A stretch of DNA of 13,873 nt, from positions 1 to 13,873 of the forward strand of contig JAUVTM010000028.1 of the NCBI GenBank assembly GCA_030601545.1. Reading direction: 5' to 3'. The position numbers were made by a program, and so were the translations under genes. The notes under the pieces were generated by a model. The model made no database searches. It was given only the letters and a program-made list of their open reading frames with translations, and was not told the origin of the DNA. Source of the DNA: Syntrophobacterales bacterium. GTDB lineage: Bacteria > Desulfobacterota > Syntrophobacteria > BM002. This document shows, piece after piece, positions 1 through 6,996 of this stretch. Within the stretch, counting starts at the first letter, position 1; the number at the start of each line of letters is the position of its first letter.

Positions 1-212
1 GTTTACCCTAACGTTGCATACCCACGCCGAGGAAAAACGCGTCAGAGTGCGCCAAATGTGGGCGCGCGCAGGCTGGGACAGGATGAACAGTACTTGACCG
101 TACGTGAGATCCTGTCCGAGGCGAGCACGCTCGCAGATGGCACGCTATCACGCGAGCGCAGCGATTTTTACCGGTTTGGGTATGCAATGTTAGGGTTAAC
201 CCTAATGTTGCA
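1..212. repeat. MITE-like element with terminal inverted repeats
   Basis: Bases 1-24 and the reverse complement of 177-200 match at 22 of 24 positions, making a 200-bp unit bounded by near-perfect inverted repeats. Inside it lie a 9-bp inverted repeat (76-84 with 109-117, GGACAGGAT/ATCCTGTCC) and a near-palindrome at 121-134. No credible protein is encoded. A third, weaker copy of the end sequence begins at 196 and runs rightwards. The layout resembles a miniature inverted-repeat element or the remains of an insertion sequence. The family is not recognised, and because the left repeat starts at base 1 of the window the true left boundary is unknown. Confidence 0.55.
183..212. repeat. 30-bp near-palindrome at the right end of the element
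   Basis: The sequence is symmetrical about 197/198 (core TTAGGGTTAACCCTAA, perfect over 16 bp). The outer arms TGCAA/TTGCA also match, and only two positions on each side deviate. It is formed by two copies of the element's end sequence placed head to head. That could be a junction of two abutting elements or a protein binding site. It lies about 50 bp upstream of the metallopeptidase gene, so it may also affect that gene's promoter. Confidence 0.6.
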
Positions 213-264
213 AAGCCACACCGGCTAGAATCGCTTGTCCCTCTGTTCAAGACTAGGTTCTGAG

Positions 265-1755
265 ATGGATGGAATAGAACAAGCTGTGTTGAAACTCAAT
301 GAACGCTTGACCTCCAGGGCTTTGCAAATATGGCAGGGAGATGACAGCGTTCCATCCCAGCTCAGCATCTACGATGGCTTTGAAGACCTTTTCAACCCCA
401 ACCGCATAAGGGAACTTCGGAACACCGGGACAGGGTCAAGAATGAGGAAAAGGGTTTTTCACTCTCTTCTAGGACACTATCTTCAATATCGTGTTTCTCC
501 TTACGAGAATGAACTATTCACCTGGTTGAGAGGGGCTGCCGCCCACGTCAACGGAGAAAAGATATACTTCAAAGATATCCTCCCCTGGTGTCAGAAACGA
601 AGCGATCTCAATGGCCGCCGAATCCTGGCTAAAGAGACCAGCAGCCTCTGCAAGTTCCTGAAGCCCTTTGCCCTCAGTTTTTGGGAAGTCTTTTTAGCCA
701 TTTTGTCAGAGGAATTTGGTTATGAAACGTACTCAGCCTACTGTGAGGATAAAAAACAAATAGACTACCAAGGGTACGTCCGTAAGCTGCTGGGATTACT
801 TGATCAGACCGAGGAGATGTATCTCGATGCCATGGATACCTGGGTTCAAGAGAGTCTAGGGCGGCCGCTCCTTGAACTCAATCGCTTCGATGCCATTTAT
901 CTACTTGGCTTGGGTGAGCTGGATCCCTTTTTCCCTGAGCACATTCCGTTAGTTGATCACCTCGACTTTTTCAGTTACTGGGGAATTGGGGTGAAAAAGC
1001 TTTCTGGCCTGCACTTGGACATCGACTATTCACCTAAAAAAAGCTCCCAGGCCATGAGTTTCGCCCTGAGAATCCCCCAAAATATCCATCTGGTGATGAA
1101 TCCCCAGGGCGGTTGGGTAGACCTGGAGACCCTGTTCCATGAGATGGGTCACGCGCTGAGTCACGCCTTTACCTCGCGGGAGCTTTCTCCGTCTGAGAAA
1201 GATTTTTTCACCTCAAATGCGCTCTCAGAAACCTATGCCTTTTTGCTTCAGAACATCACCCTCTCACCACCATTTCTTGAACGTCAACTGAAACTCTCAC
1301 CTCGAGAAATAGATGCCATAACCTTCTACAAAACCCTGAAAGACCTATCTGTTTTCAGAAGATACGCTGGCAAGTTTCTGGCTGAATATCAGATGTTCGC
1401 AGAAAATGACCTTGCCAACGGTGAGCCGTACGCCACCCTCCTGAAGAAACACACGGGATTCTCCTACCTTCCCGAAACCCAGCTTTTCGATCTGGCCCCG
1501 GAATTTTACGCCCTTGATTATCTGGTTTCATGGATGGCTGAGGCCACCATCGAAAAAAACCTCAGGAAGACTCTTGGACCTGAATGGATGTTCCAGGCGG
1601 AGGCGGGTGCCATCCTGAAAGAATGGTGGTTTACAGGTAACCGCTATGAACTGGATGAGTTTTTCCAGATCAATGGGCTTGGAACCATTGACAGCACGGA
1701 TATCTTGAACAGATGGCTCGACAAGATCCCAACTGAGGGCAACTTCCTGAGTTAA
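265..1755 (+). CDS. M3-type zinc metallopeptidase (oligoendopeptidase-like)
   Basis: A soluble peptidase of about 496 residues, expected to cleave oligopeptides in the cytoplasm. The zinc site is visible: HEMGH at residues 292-296 (preceded by LETLF), with a downstream glutamate in ALSETYAF at about residue 322, the spacing typical of M3 (thimet/oligoendopeptidase F) enzymes. There is no signal peptide or membrane segment. It is shorter than most OEP proteins (about 600 residues). An in-frame TTG at 235 would add 10 residues. ATG at 265 is preferred because a weak TAGG lies 7 bases upstream of it and nothing suitable precedes 235. It is a single gene, convergent with the PilZ-like gene, which ends 42 bp away. 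The class is well supported, the substrate unknown. Confidence 0.85.
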   Translation: MDGIEQAVLKLNERLTSRALQIWQGDDSVPSQLSIYDGFEDLFNPNRIRELRNTGTGSRMRKRVFHSLLGHYLQYRVSPYENELFTWLRGAAAHVNGEKIYFKDILPWCQKRSDLNGRRILAKETSSLCKFLKPFALSFWEVFLAILSEEFGYETYSAYCEDKKQIDYQGYVRKLLGLLDQTEEMYLDAMDTWVQESLGRPLLELNRFDAIYLLGLGELDPFFPEHIPLVDHLDFFSYWGIGVKKLSGLHLDIDYSPKKSSQAMSFALRIPQNIHLVMNPQGGWVDLETLFHEMGHALSHAFTSRELSPSEKDFFTSNALSETYAFLLQNITLSPPFLERQLKLSPREIDAITFYKTLKDLSVFRRYAGKFLAEYQMFAENDLANGEPYATLLKKHTGFSYLPETQLFDLAPEFYALDYLVSWMAEATIEKNLRKTLGPEWMFQAEAGAILKEWWFTGNRYELDEFFQINGLGTIDSTDILNRWLDKIPTEGNFLS

Positions 1756-1797
1756 GACCTACTTCAAAAACGCGTTAGAGTGAGACAAGAGTTAATA

Positions 1798-2169
1798 TTA
1801 CCAGAAGTCCATCTTCTCTTTGTACTGTTTGACAATAGTGTCGTGAAGGCGCTTGCGTTCTTTGGCGGACAAACGGGTGAAGCGAACCACCATGCCACGG
1901 GGGGTTATTTCATCATCCGGGCCGTATCTGTTCGACCAGATCACTTCTCCTTCCGCCAGGATGGCCTCCTCTTCAGAAAACTGAATGCTCATGCTGGCCA
2001 CGTCATAGAGACGCAGCGGGTCTTTGCAGCGAACGAATGCCTGCTGGGTGCTGATGTGCTTGGTTTCTCCTCTCATTGCCCCGTCTGCTGTAAGCACGAC
2101 AACGGGATATTTGGCGTCTACTTTTGGACAATGGTACCCTCTTTTTATCTTGAATGTATGCAAAATCAT
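1798..2169 (-). CDS. small PilZ-domain-like protein
   Basis: A protein of about 123 residues that looks like a single PilZ-type beta-barrel domain: basic N-terminus, a beta-rich middle, GEVIW at residues 74-78 and the typical closing GMVVRF at 92-97, then a basic helix. Canonical PilZ domains bind cyclic di-GMP through RxxxR and (D/N)xSxxG. Here those are degraded (KVDAK near 16-20 and HISTQQAF near 38-45), so binding is doubtful. Start choice: the ATG at 2169 lies only about one base after a strong GGAGG, whereas the TTG at 2163, two codons inside, sits 7 bases after it and may be the true start. It is a lone gene with no obvious terminator before the convergent peptidase gene. The domain call is moderate; no specific function can be given. 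Confidence 0.6.
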   Translation of the reverse strand: MILHTFKIKRGYHCPKVDAKYPVVVLTADGAMRGETKHISTQQAFVRCKDPLRLYDVASMSIQFSEEEAILAEGEVIWSNRYGPDDEITPRGMVVRFTRLSAKERKRLHDTIVKQYKEKMDFW

Positions 2170-2580
2170 ACCTCCATGGATTAAGGGTTGCGGTATGAGT
2201 CGGGGTAGTAGCCTTCATAGATTGGCTCTGTCTCAACAAAAAGTTACTCTCATGCGGTGGCTGGCAAAACGTAAGTTAATCTTCGGGCAATGGTAATTGC
2301 AAACCACATACCACAGAAATTTTAGATTTTAGAATGCAGATTGCAGATTTAAGAACTCAAAATCTCTTGATAAGAAATGCATGTGTACCTCAATCTGCAA
2401 TTTTACCCTCTTGCGAAAACCTGCTGAAGTGACTAAAAATCCCAAACTCCGAACACCAAATCTCAGGATTTCAGGTGTTCCGCCGGAGGCGGATCAGGTG
2501 TCGGGTGTCAGGTGTCAGGTGTCAGGAAAGCAAAAAAAGCTGAAACCTGAAACCTCTTTTTTCTAGTACTAAAGAAATAC
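2170..2580. other. repeat-rich spacer without a gene
   Basis: No reading frame here looks real. The left part should hold the promoter of the leftward PilZ-like gene, but no convincing -35/-10 pair was found. The right part has AT-rich short repeats, including a 10-bp inverted pair ATTGCAGATT (2340-2349) with AATCTGCAAT (2392-2401), and a small GC hairpin (CCGCC/GGCGG, 2480-2492). A 7-base tandem repeat runs into the promoter region of the next gene. Confidence 0.6.
2495..2526. repeat. heptamer tandem repeat (CAGGTGT)n
   Basis: Four units of seven bases, CAGGTGT with one CGGGTGT variant, followed by a partial unit CAGG. Runs with the same period but other unit sequences occur in the other spacers of this window. 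Confidence 0.85.
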
Positions 2581-2609
2581 TTGACAAAATTACCGTACTT
2601 TAATAGGGT
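2581..2609 (+). promoter_or_regulatory. probable sigma-70 promoter of the pheA-type leader
   Basis: A perfect TTGACA box (2581-2586) is followed after 17 bases by TAGGGT (2604-2609), which keeps the three most conserved -10 positions. Transcription would begin near 2616, about 26 bases before the leader peptide start. The -10 box is weak, but the position fits an attenuator-controlled gene. Confidence 0.6.
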
Positions 2610-2641
2610 TCTTACTCTCGTTTGACAGTAAAGGATGAACG

Positions 2642-2725
2642 ATGCGTTTGGGAGCTACATATTTCGCGCAATTTGCAGACGGACGTTTCTTTTTCTTTTT
2701 TATGGGCGTCCGCCCGGTCTCCTAA
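2642..2725 (+). CDS. phenylalanine-rich leader peptide (pheL-like)
   Basis: A 27-codon reading frame ending in TAA. It has AAAGGA (2630-2635) placed 6 bases before its ATG, an ideal ribosome binding site. It encodes seven Phe residues, five of them consecutive (codons 16-20, 2687-2701, TTC and TTT mixed), plus one Tyr. This composition is the signature of regulatory leader peptides such as E. coli pheL; the peptide sequence itself need not be conserved. The run of Phe codons lies in the loop of a 6-bp stem, and the stop codon lies just beyond segment 2 of the attenuator described separately. A competing ATG at 2635 in another frame is also Phe-rich, but it has no proper ribosome binding site spacing and no stop before the structural gene, so it was not chosen. 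Confidence 0.85.
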   Translation: MRLGATYFAQFADGRFFFFFMGVRPVS

Positions 2726-2829
2726 CGCATAGCGTTGAGCCCCGGGTGGACCGAAACCGGTCGCCTCGGGGTGGAATACCGCTTCAGAACCATTTGAACT
2801 CAAGCCCCGGGGCGGGCACCCCGGGGCTT
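2680..2829 (+). promoter_or_regulatory. six-segment phenylalanine attenuator
   Basis: Hand pairing finds two exclusive folds. Set A: 2680-2685 with 2707-2712 (6 bp, Phe codons in the loop), 2740-2746 with 2765-2771 (7 bp, extended by 2749-2753 with 2758-2762), and the terminator 2802-2812 with 2819-2829. Set B: 2708-2717 with 2742-2751 (10 bp, one G-U), and 2762-2771 with 2805-2814 (10 bp, one G-U), which captures the 5' arm of the terminator. A ribosome stalled on the Phe codons would block segment 1 and favour set B, giving read-through. A ribosome at the stop codon (2723-2725) would cover roughly 2705-2737, that is segment 2, and favour set A, giving termination. Without translation set A also forms. 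The pairings are seen in the sequence; the switching logic is inferred from the known pheA/trp mechanism. Confidence 0.8.
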
Positions 2830-2838
2830 TTCTTTTTT
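2802..2838 (+). terminator. intrinsic terminator of the attenuator
   Basis: An 11-bp perfect stem (AAGCCCCGGGG with CCCCGGGGCTT), a 6-base loop (2813-2818) and a T-rich tail (2828-2838, interrupted by one C). It ends about 15 bases before the AAGGAG of the structural gene, so it can only act as a conditional terminator for that gene. Confidence 0.92.
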
Positions 2839-2866
2839 ACATTCACAATTGTAAGGAGTTGCTGCC

Positions 2867-4744
2867 ATGATTATCGTCTTGAAACAGGGAGTGAGCAAAG
2901 AAGAAGAAGAGCAAGTCCGCAGCATTCTTAGGGAAGAAGGTTGCCTCATCCGTGAGATGAGCACTGGTGACGAAACCGTAATCGGCGCGGTGGGTAAAGT
3001 GAGTCGCGACATACGGGTTTTTGAACAGCTGCCCGGAGTGGCCAAAGTAATGCCAGTATCTCGGCCATACAAACTGGTTAGCCGAGAGATGCATCCCGAG
3101 GATACTGTGGTCCAAATTGGTGATGTGGAGCTGGGTGGTCCCCGCGTTGTGGTCATAGCTGGGCCCTGTGCCATAGAAAATCGTGAGCAGGCTATGACTA
3201 TCGCCAGGGCGGTGAAAAGTGCGGGTGCTGTGTTATTTCGCGGCGGTGCCTTTAAACCGCGCACTTCACCATACTCTTTCCAGGGACTGGGAGAGGAAGG
3301 CTTGAAGATTCTCGCCCAGGTCCGAGAAGAAACAGGATTACGGATTGCCACTGAGATGACCTCTCCCAATCAAGTAGACCTAATGATGAAGTACGTGGAC
3401 GTGGTCCAGATCGGCGCCCGCAACATGCAAAACTTCGAATTGCTTCGCAGCGCTGGCCGCATTGGCAAGCCCGTATTGCTCAAACGAGGCCTCTCAGCCA
3501 CCATTGAGGAATGGCTGATGTCAGCCGAATACATTCTCTCCGAGGGGAACGAGCAGGTTATTCTCTGTGAACGTGGTATTCGTACCTTTGAGCCTTACAC
3601 CCGAAATACCCTGGACCTCTCCGCCATCCCTATAATCAAAAACCTCAGTCACTTGCCGGTGGTCATCGATCCCAGCCACGCTACTGGACTCAGGGAAAAG
3701 GTAAGTCCAATGGCTCGAGCCGCCATCGCCGCTGGAGCAGACGGTCTTATGATCGAGGTGCATCACGACCCGTCTAAGGCGCTCTCCGACGGGCCCCAGA
3801 GTCTCTACCCGGAACAGTTTGAGCAGCTCATGAGAGACCTTTATGTAATCGCTCCGGTAGTTGGCAAGCAACTTGACTTCGGCTATCTGGACAAAGCCAC
3901 CGCTGCCCCGATTTTGCCCTCGTCCAGAATCGGTAGCCAGAGACGTGCTGTTTTTGCCGGTGAGATGCAAGCTTTCGCCCACAAAGCGGCACTGCAGTTC
4001 TTTGGTAGCGGCATCAACATCGATTCAGTATCCTCGTTTCGCACCGTTTTCAAAGAGGTGAAGGAGGGCAATAGTGACTTCGGTGTAATTCCTCTGGAAA
4101 ATTCTTTAACCGGTAGTATTCATGAAAACTACGATCTGCTCCTGGAGTATGACGTTAGGATCGTTGGAGAGATAACCCTGCGTATCGTCCATGCCCTCAT
4201 TGGCCATCCTGAGACCAAGTTTGAGGACATTAAACGGGTCATCTCTCATCCCCAGGCCCTTGAACAGTGTCGCGATTTCCTAGAGAACCAGAAGGGCTGG
4301 GAATTGGTCGCGGCCAGGGACACGGCCACAGCGGTGCGCCGGGTTAAAGAACAAGGAAACCCAGGAGAGGTTGCCATCGCAGCAAGAGAAGCGGCAGATC
4401 TCTTCGAGCTCAGCATACTGAAAGAAGGCATTGAGACCAACGCCAGAAATTACACACGCTTTGCGGTCATCGCAGCACATGCACAAGACAACGGCCCCAA
4501 GAAAAAATCTTCCCTCGTCTACTCCACCAGCAACAAGCCAGGCGCCTTATTTGAGATCTTGAAGATTTTTTCCGAAAACGGAATTAATCTGGTAAAGCTG
4601 GAATCCAGGCCCATTCATGGCAAACCCTGGGAGTACATGTTCTATGTTGACTTGGAGGCCGACGTGGAATCGGACGAATTTCAAGGGGTGATGAAGAAGC
4701 TCTCGGAAAATGCCGACTTTCTCAAAATACTGGGATGCTACTGA
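2867..4744 (+). CDS. fused DAHP synthase / prephenate dehydratase with ACT domain
   Basis: A 625-residue bifunctional enzyme of aromatic amino acid synthesis. Residues 1 to about 70 form a ferredoxin-like regulatory domain as in Thermotoga-type DAHP synthases. About 75-340 is the class I DAHP synthase barrel, condensing phosphoenolpyruvate with erythrose 4-phosphate: AGPCAIEN at 98-105, KPRTSPYSF from 130, LLKRG, and IDPSHATG. About 359-540 is prephenate dehydratase (prephenate to phenylpyruvate) with ENSLTGSIHENYDLL and the catalytic TRF motif at 530-532. About 548-625 is an ACT domain with GALF at 559-562 and ESRP at 579-582, the Phe-binding motifs. There is no chorismate mutase domain. The start is fixed by AAGGAG (2853-2858), 8 bases upstream. 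Expression is controlled by the Phe attenuator just upstream; enzyme feedback by Phe through the ACT domain is likely. It corresponds to aroF plus pheA. Confidence 0.95.
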   Translation: MIIVLKQGVSKEEEEQVRSILREEGCLIREMSTGDETVIGAVGKVSRDIRVFEQLPGVAKVMPVSRPYKLVSREMHPEDTVVQIGDVELGGPRVVVIAGPCAIENREQAMTIARAVKSAGAVLFRGGAFKPRTSPYSFQGLGEEGLKILAQVREETGLRIATEMTSPNQVDLMMKYVDVVQIGARNMQNFELLRSAGRIGKPVLLKRGLSATIEEWLMSAEYILSEGNEQVILCERGIRTFEPYTRNTLDLSAIPIIKNLSHLPVVIDPSHATGLREKVSPMARAAIAAGADGLMIEVHHDPSKALSDGPQSLYPEQFEQLMRDLYVIAPVVGKQLDFGYLDKATAAPILPSSRIGSQRRAVFAGEMQAFAHKAALQFFGSGINIDSVSSFRTVFKEVKEGNSDFGVIPLENSLTGSIHENYDLLLEYDVRIVGEITLRIVHALIGHPETKFEDIKRVISHPQALEQCRDFLENQKGWELVAARDTATAVRRVKEQGNPGEVAIAAREAADLFELSILKEGIETNARNYTRFAVIAAHAQDNGPKKKSSLVYSTSNKPGALFEILKIFSENGINLVKLESRPIHGKPWEYMFYVDLEADVESDEFQGVMKKLSENADFLKILGCY

Positions 4745-5049
4745 CGTAGGTCCGTTGTCAGTTGTCAGTTGTCAGTTGCCCGTGGCAAGGAATGGGCATA
4801 GAGCATGGGGCACGGAGTAAGTGGCAAAAGGCTCAGGGCGGGAGGCACAAGGGAACTGCGAGACGGGCGAGACGAGCGGAAAAGGTGAGTGATTCGGGAA
4901 AAGCAAAAAAGGCAATCAACCGCTTTCAACGGCTTGAACGATTTGAGCTACGGACCACTGACCACGGACAACTGACAAGGAACCCTGCGTTTTCTGTCCC
5001 CCATCGCCGTGTCTCCGTCTCCCCTCATCGCCGTGTCGTCCCGCAGTGC
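4745..5049. other. spacer of short tandem repeats, no gene
   Basis: The spacer separates the convergent aroF-pheA fusion and radC-like genes. It holds (GTTGTCA)3 plus GTTG at 4754-4778, GCATRGN-type heptamers around 4795-4820, and a duplicated CATCGCCGTGTC block near 5002-5036. No clear intrinsic terminator was found for either gene. A reading frame across this stretch is repeat-derived and was not accepted as a gene. Confidence 0.7.
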
Positions 5050-5832
5050 CTAGTTACCTTCCTCCTGCTCGCTTACTTCTAAGTCTTCTCCCAGAGTCTT
5101 TAGAATGATCTCCGGCCCTTCTCCAAACTCCTTTTCCCATTTCCTGATGTGACCCTGGTCGGCGAAGCTGTAGTAGCGGTTTCGGCCAATAATCAGATGA
5201 TCGAGCACCTGAATGGACATGATCTTACCGGCCAGAAAGAGATCTCTGGTAATGGCGAAATCCTGGGTTGAGGGGCTAGGGTCTCCCGAAGGATGATTGT
5301 GGGCAAACACCATAGCTGCTGCGTGATGCTCCAGACCACTTTTGATGACTTCACGCGGATACACCGCACTGGAGGTGAGACTGCCCTCAAACAGGGTCTC
5401 CACCTGAATCACCTCATTACGGCCGTTAAGAAAGATGACTTTGAAGACTTCTTTTTTTGAGTCACGCAGAGAGTGCAGGAGGTACTCGTAGACCTCCTTG
5501 GAGGAAGAGATGAACTCGCGGCCCTTCAACCGTTCCTGCAGGAATTTACGCGCGACCTCGTGCACCAGCTTCAATCCCAGAGCATTTTTCGGCCCAATGC
5601 CTGGAACCTGCTGGAGTTGAGCCATGGAGGCCTCCAGCACCCCAGCGAGGCCATCGAAGCACCGGAGTGCTTCACGTGCAATCTGTTTACAGTCCCGCCT
5701 GGGAGTTGCCAGGGTCAAGAGGAGTTCGACGATCTCCTCATCCGTCAGCTTTTCCAGACCGTGATCAAGGAACTTCTGCCGAAGCCTTTCACGGTGACCA
5801 GTTACTTGCTTTTGCCAGTCGTTCTTATTCAT
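5050..5832 (-). CDS. radC: RadC-family JAMM-domain protein
   Basis: A 260-residue protein with the full RadC layout. There is an N-terminal helical UPF0758-type region (ERLRQKFLDHG, LTDEEIVELLL), a helix-hairpin-helix (QQVPGIGPKNALGLK, about 74-88), and a C-terminal JAB/MPN metalloprotease-like domain. The JAMM zinc ligands are present: E161, then H178-x-H180 in AHNHPSGDPSPSTQD, and D191. RadC was named for a supposed DNA repair role that was later doubted; the true substrate is unknown. The ATG at 5832 follows a G-rich ribosome binding site (AAGGGGGG) about 8 bases away. The length is slightly greater than usual because of an acidic C-terminal tail of about 30 residues. It stands alone between repeat-filled spacers. 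Confidence 0.92.
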   Translation of the reverse strand: MNKNDWQKQVTGHRERLRQKFLDHGLEKLTDEEIVELLLTLATPRRDCKQIAREALRCFDGLAGVLEASMAQLQQVPGIGPKNALGLKLVHEVARKFLQERLKGREFISSSKEVYEYLLHSLRDSKKEVFKVIFLNGRNEVIQVETLFEGSLTSSAVYPREVIKSGLEHHAAAMVFAHNHPSGDPSPSTQDFAITRDLFLAGKIMSIQVLDHLIIGRNRYYSFADQGHIRKWEKEFGEGPEIILKTLGEDLEVSEQEEGN

Positions 5833-5849
5833 CGGGGTGCCCCCCTTTT

Positions 5850-5985
5850 CCAGCTGGCAGCTAGCAGTTAGCAGCCAGCAGCTGGAGTTAATAAATGCGC
5901 CTAATCTTCAAAAAACCACACTTCCTACCTGCCCCCCTGCCTGCTGCCCGCTGCCCCCTGTCCGCTGCCTGCTGCCCCCTGCCTA
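5850..5985. repeat. heptamer-like repeats between radC and the radical SAM gene
   Basis: Bases 5857-5885 carry GCAGCTA, GCAGTTA, GCAGCCA, GCAGCTG in tandem. Bases 5930-5985 are almost only C, T and G in degenerate CTGCCCC/CTGCCTG units. No gene or clear signal was found here, apart from the upstream end of the radC ribosome binding site. Confidence 0.75.
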
Positions 5986-6996
5986 CTACATCCCCACTCC
6001 CCCCACCGGAGTTTGGCAGTCAGGACATCGACCCTTCTTGATGGCATAGTGCCCGGTAGCAAAGCCAAAACGATCTATGAGCACGCCCCCGCAATGATGG
6101 CAGAGAGTTTTCTCTCCTTGATCGCCGGGTACGTTGCCTGTGTACACATAATGTAACCCCACCTGCAACCCAATCTCCCGAGCCCGCTTCAGGGTGGCCA
6201 CCGGAGTGCTCGAAGTATTCCTGAGCATGTAAGTTGGGTGAAAGCGGCTCACGTGCCAGGGGGTCTCTGGTCCCAATTCCATGATAAACTCGGCAATCTC
6301 CGTAAGCTCTCGGTCGCTGTCGTTGACGCTGGGGATAACCAGGGTTGTAACCTCCAGCCACACCCCCATACTCTTGAGTTTTCTCAGCGACTCCAAAACA
6401 GGTGCAAGCTTGGCACCGCACTGTTCTTTATAAAAATCATTGCTGAATGCCTTGAGATCAACATTGGCAGCGTCCAAGTAGGGTTGGATGCTATCCAACG
6501 CTTCCGGGGTCATATAACCGTTGGTTACAAAGATGTTTTTCATATCGGCAGCGTGCGCCAGCTTGGCCGTCTGGTAGGCATATTCAAAGAAAATGGTTGG
6601 TTCAGTATAGGTATAGGAAATCGATTGACAGCGACTCTGGCGGGCAGAGAGTATTACTTGCTCAGGTGGAAATTGCTCACCCATGATGCGCTTCGTCTCT
6701 CTCGGCATCTGGGAAATGTCAGCATTCTGGCAAAAAAGACAGCGAAAATTGCAGCCTACAGTCGCTATGGAGTATGTCCGGCTTCCGGGCTGAAAGTGGA
6801 ACAGTGGTTTTTTCTCCACCGGATCCACATGTCTGGCGATTGCGCGAGCGTAAACCAGGCTTTGCAACCGCCCGCTTTGATTTTCGCGTACGCCGCAGAT
6901 TCCCCGCTTTTGGTCTTTGATAACACAGCGGTGCGCACAGAGATGGCACTGAACTCGTTGTTCTTCCAACTTCTCATATAGCATTGCCTCTCGCAT
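5986..6996 (-). CDS. amrS: AmmeMemoRadiSam-type radical SAM protein
   Basis: A 336-residue radical SAM enzyme of the PflA-like group that in many genomes accompanies AMMECR1 and MEMO proteins. Seen in order: a Cys-rich N-terminus (C17, C20, C24, C34: CHLCAHRC and GICG), the radical SAM cluster motif CNFRCLFC (C82, C86, C89) followed by QNADISQ, SYTYTEPTIFFEY, FVTNGY, DVDLKAF-like NVDLKAF, WHVSRFHP, YVYTGNVPG, and a C-terminal zinc-ribbon-like pair (CHHC at 299-302, CPDC at 324-327). The reaction of this family is not established. Neither AMMECR1 nor MEMO is in the window, so it may work alone or with distant partners. The start ATG at 6996 follows GGGAG by 8 bases; a second ATG four codons inside has no such site. 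Length is normal for the family. Confidence 0.9.
   Translation of the reverse strand: MREAMLYEKLEEQRVQCHLCAHRCVIKDQKRGICGVRENQSGRLQSLVYARAIARHVDPVEKKPLFHFQPGSRTYSIATVGCNFRCLFCQNADISQMPRETKRIMGEQFPPEQVILSARQSRCQSISYTYTEPTIFFEYAYQTAKLAHAADMKNIFVTNGYMTPEALDSIQPYLDAANVDLKAFSNDFYKEQCGAKLAPVLESLRKLKSMGVWLEVTTLVIPSVNDSDRELTEIAEFIMELGPETPWHVSRFHPTYMLRNTSSTPVATLKRAREIGLQVGLHYVYTGNVPGDQGEKTLCHHCGGVLIDRFGFATGHYAIKKGRCPDCQTPVGGVGM

Noticed and set aside
8..250. An 80-residue leftward frame in the left element.
   Set aside because: It spans both inverted repeats, is of low complexity in its motifs and shows no recognisable domain.
2635..2931. A 98-residue reading frame, also Phe-rich at its start, overlapping the attenuator and the aroF-pheA start.
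   Set aside because: Its ATG lies inside the ribosome binding site that serves the ATG at 2642, it runs through the terminator, and it has no stop before the structural gene. The 27-codon frame explains the region better.
4762..5082. A 106-residue rightward frame after the aroF-pheA fusion.
   Set aside because: It is composed of spacer repeats, has no ribosome binding site, and resembles no protein; it also runs into the radC gene.
6238..6981. A 247-residue rightward frame opposite the radical SAM gene.
   Set aside because: It is the shadow of a gene with clear catalytic motifs on the other strand.
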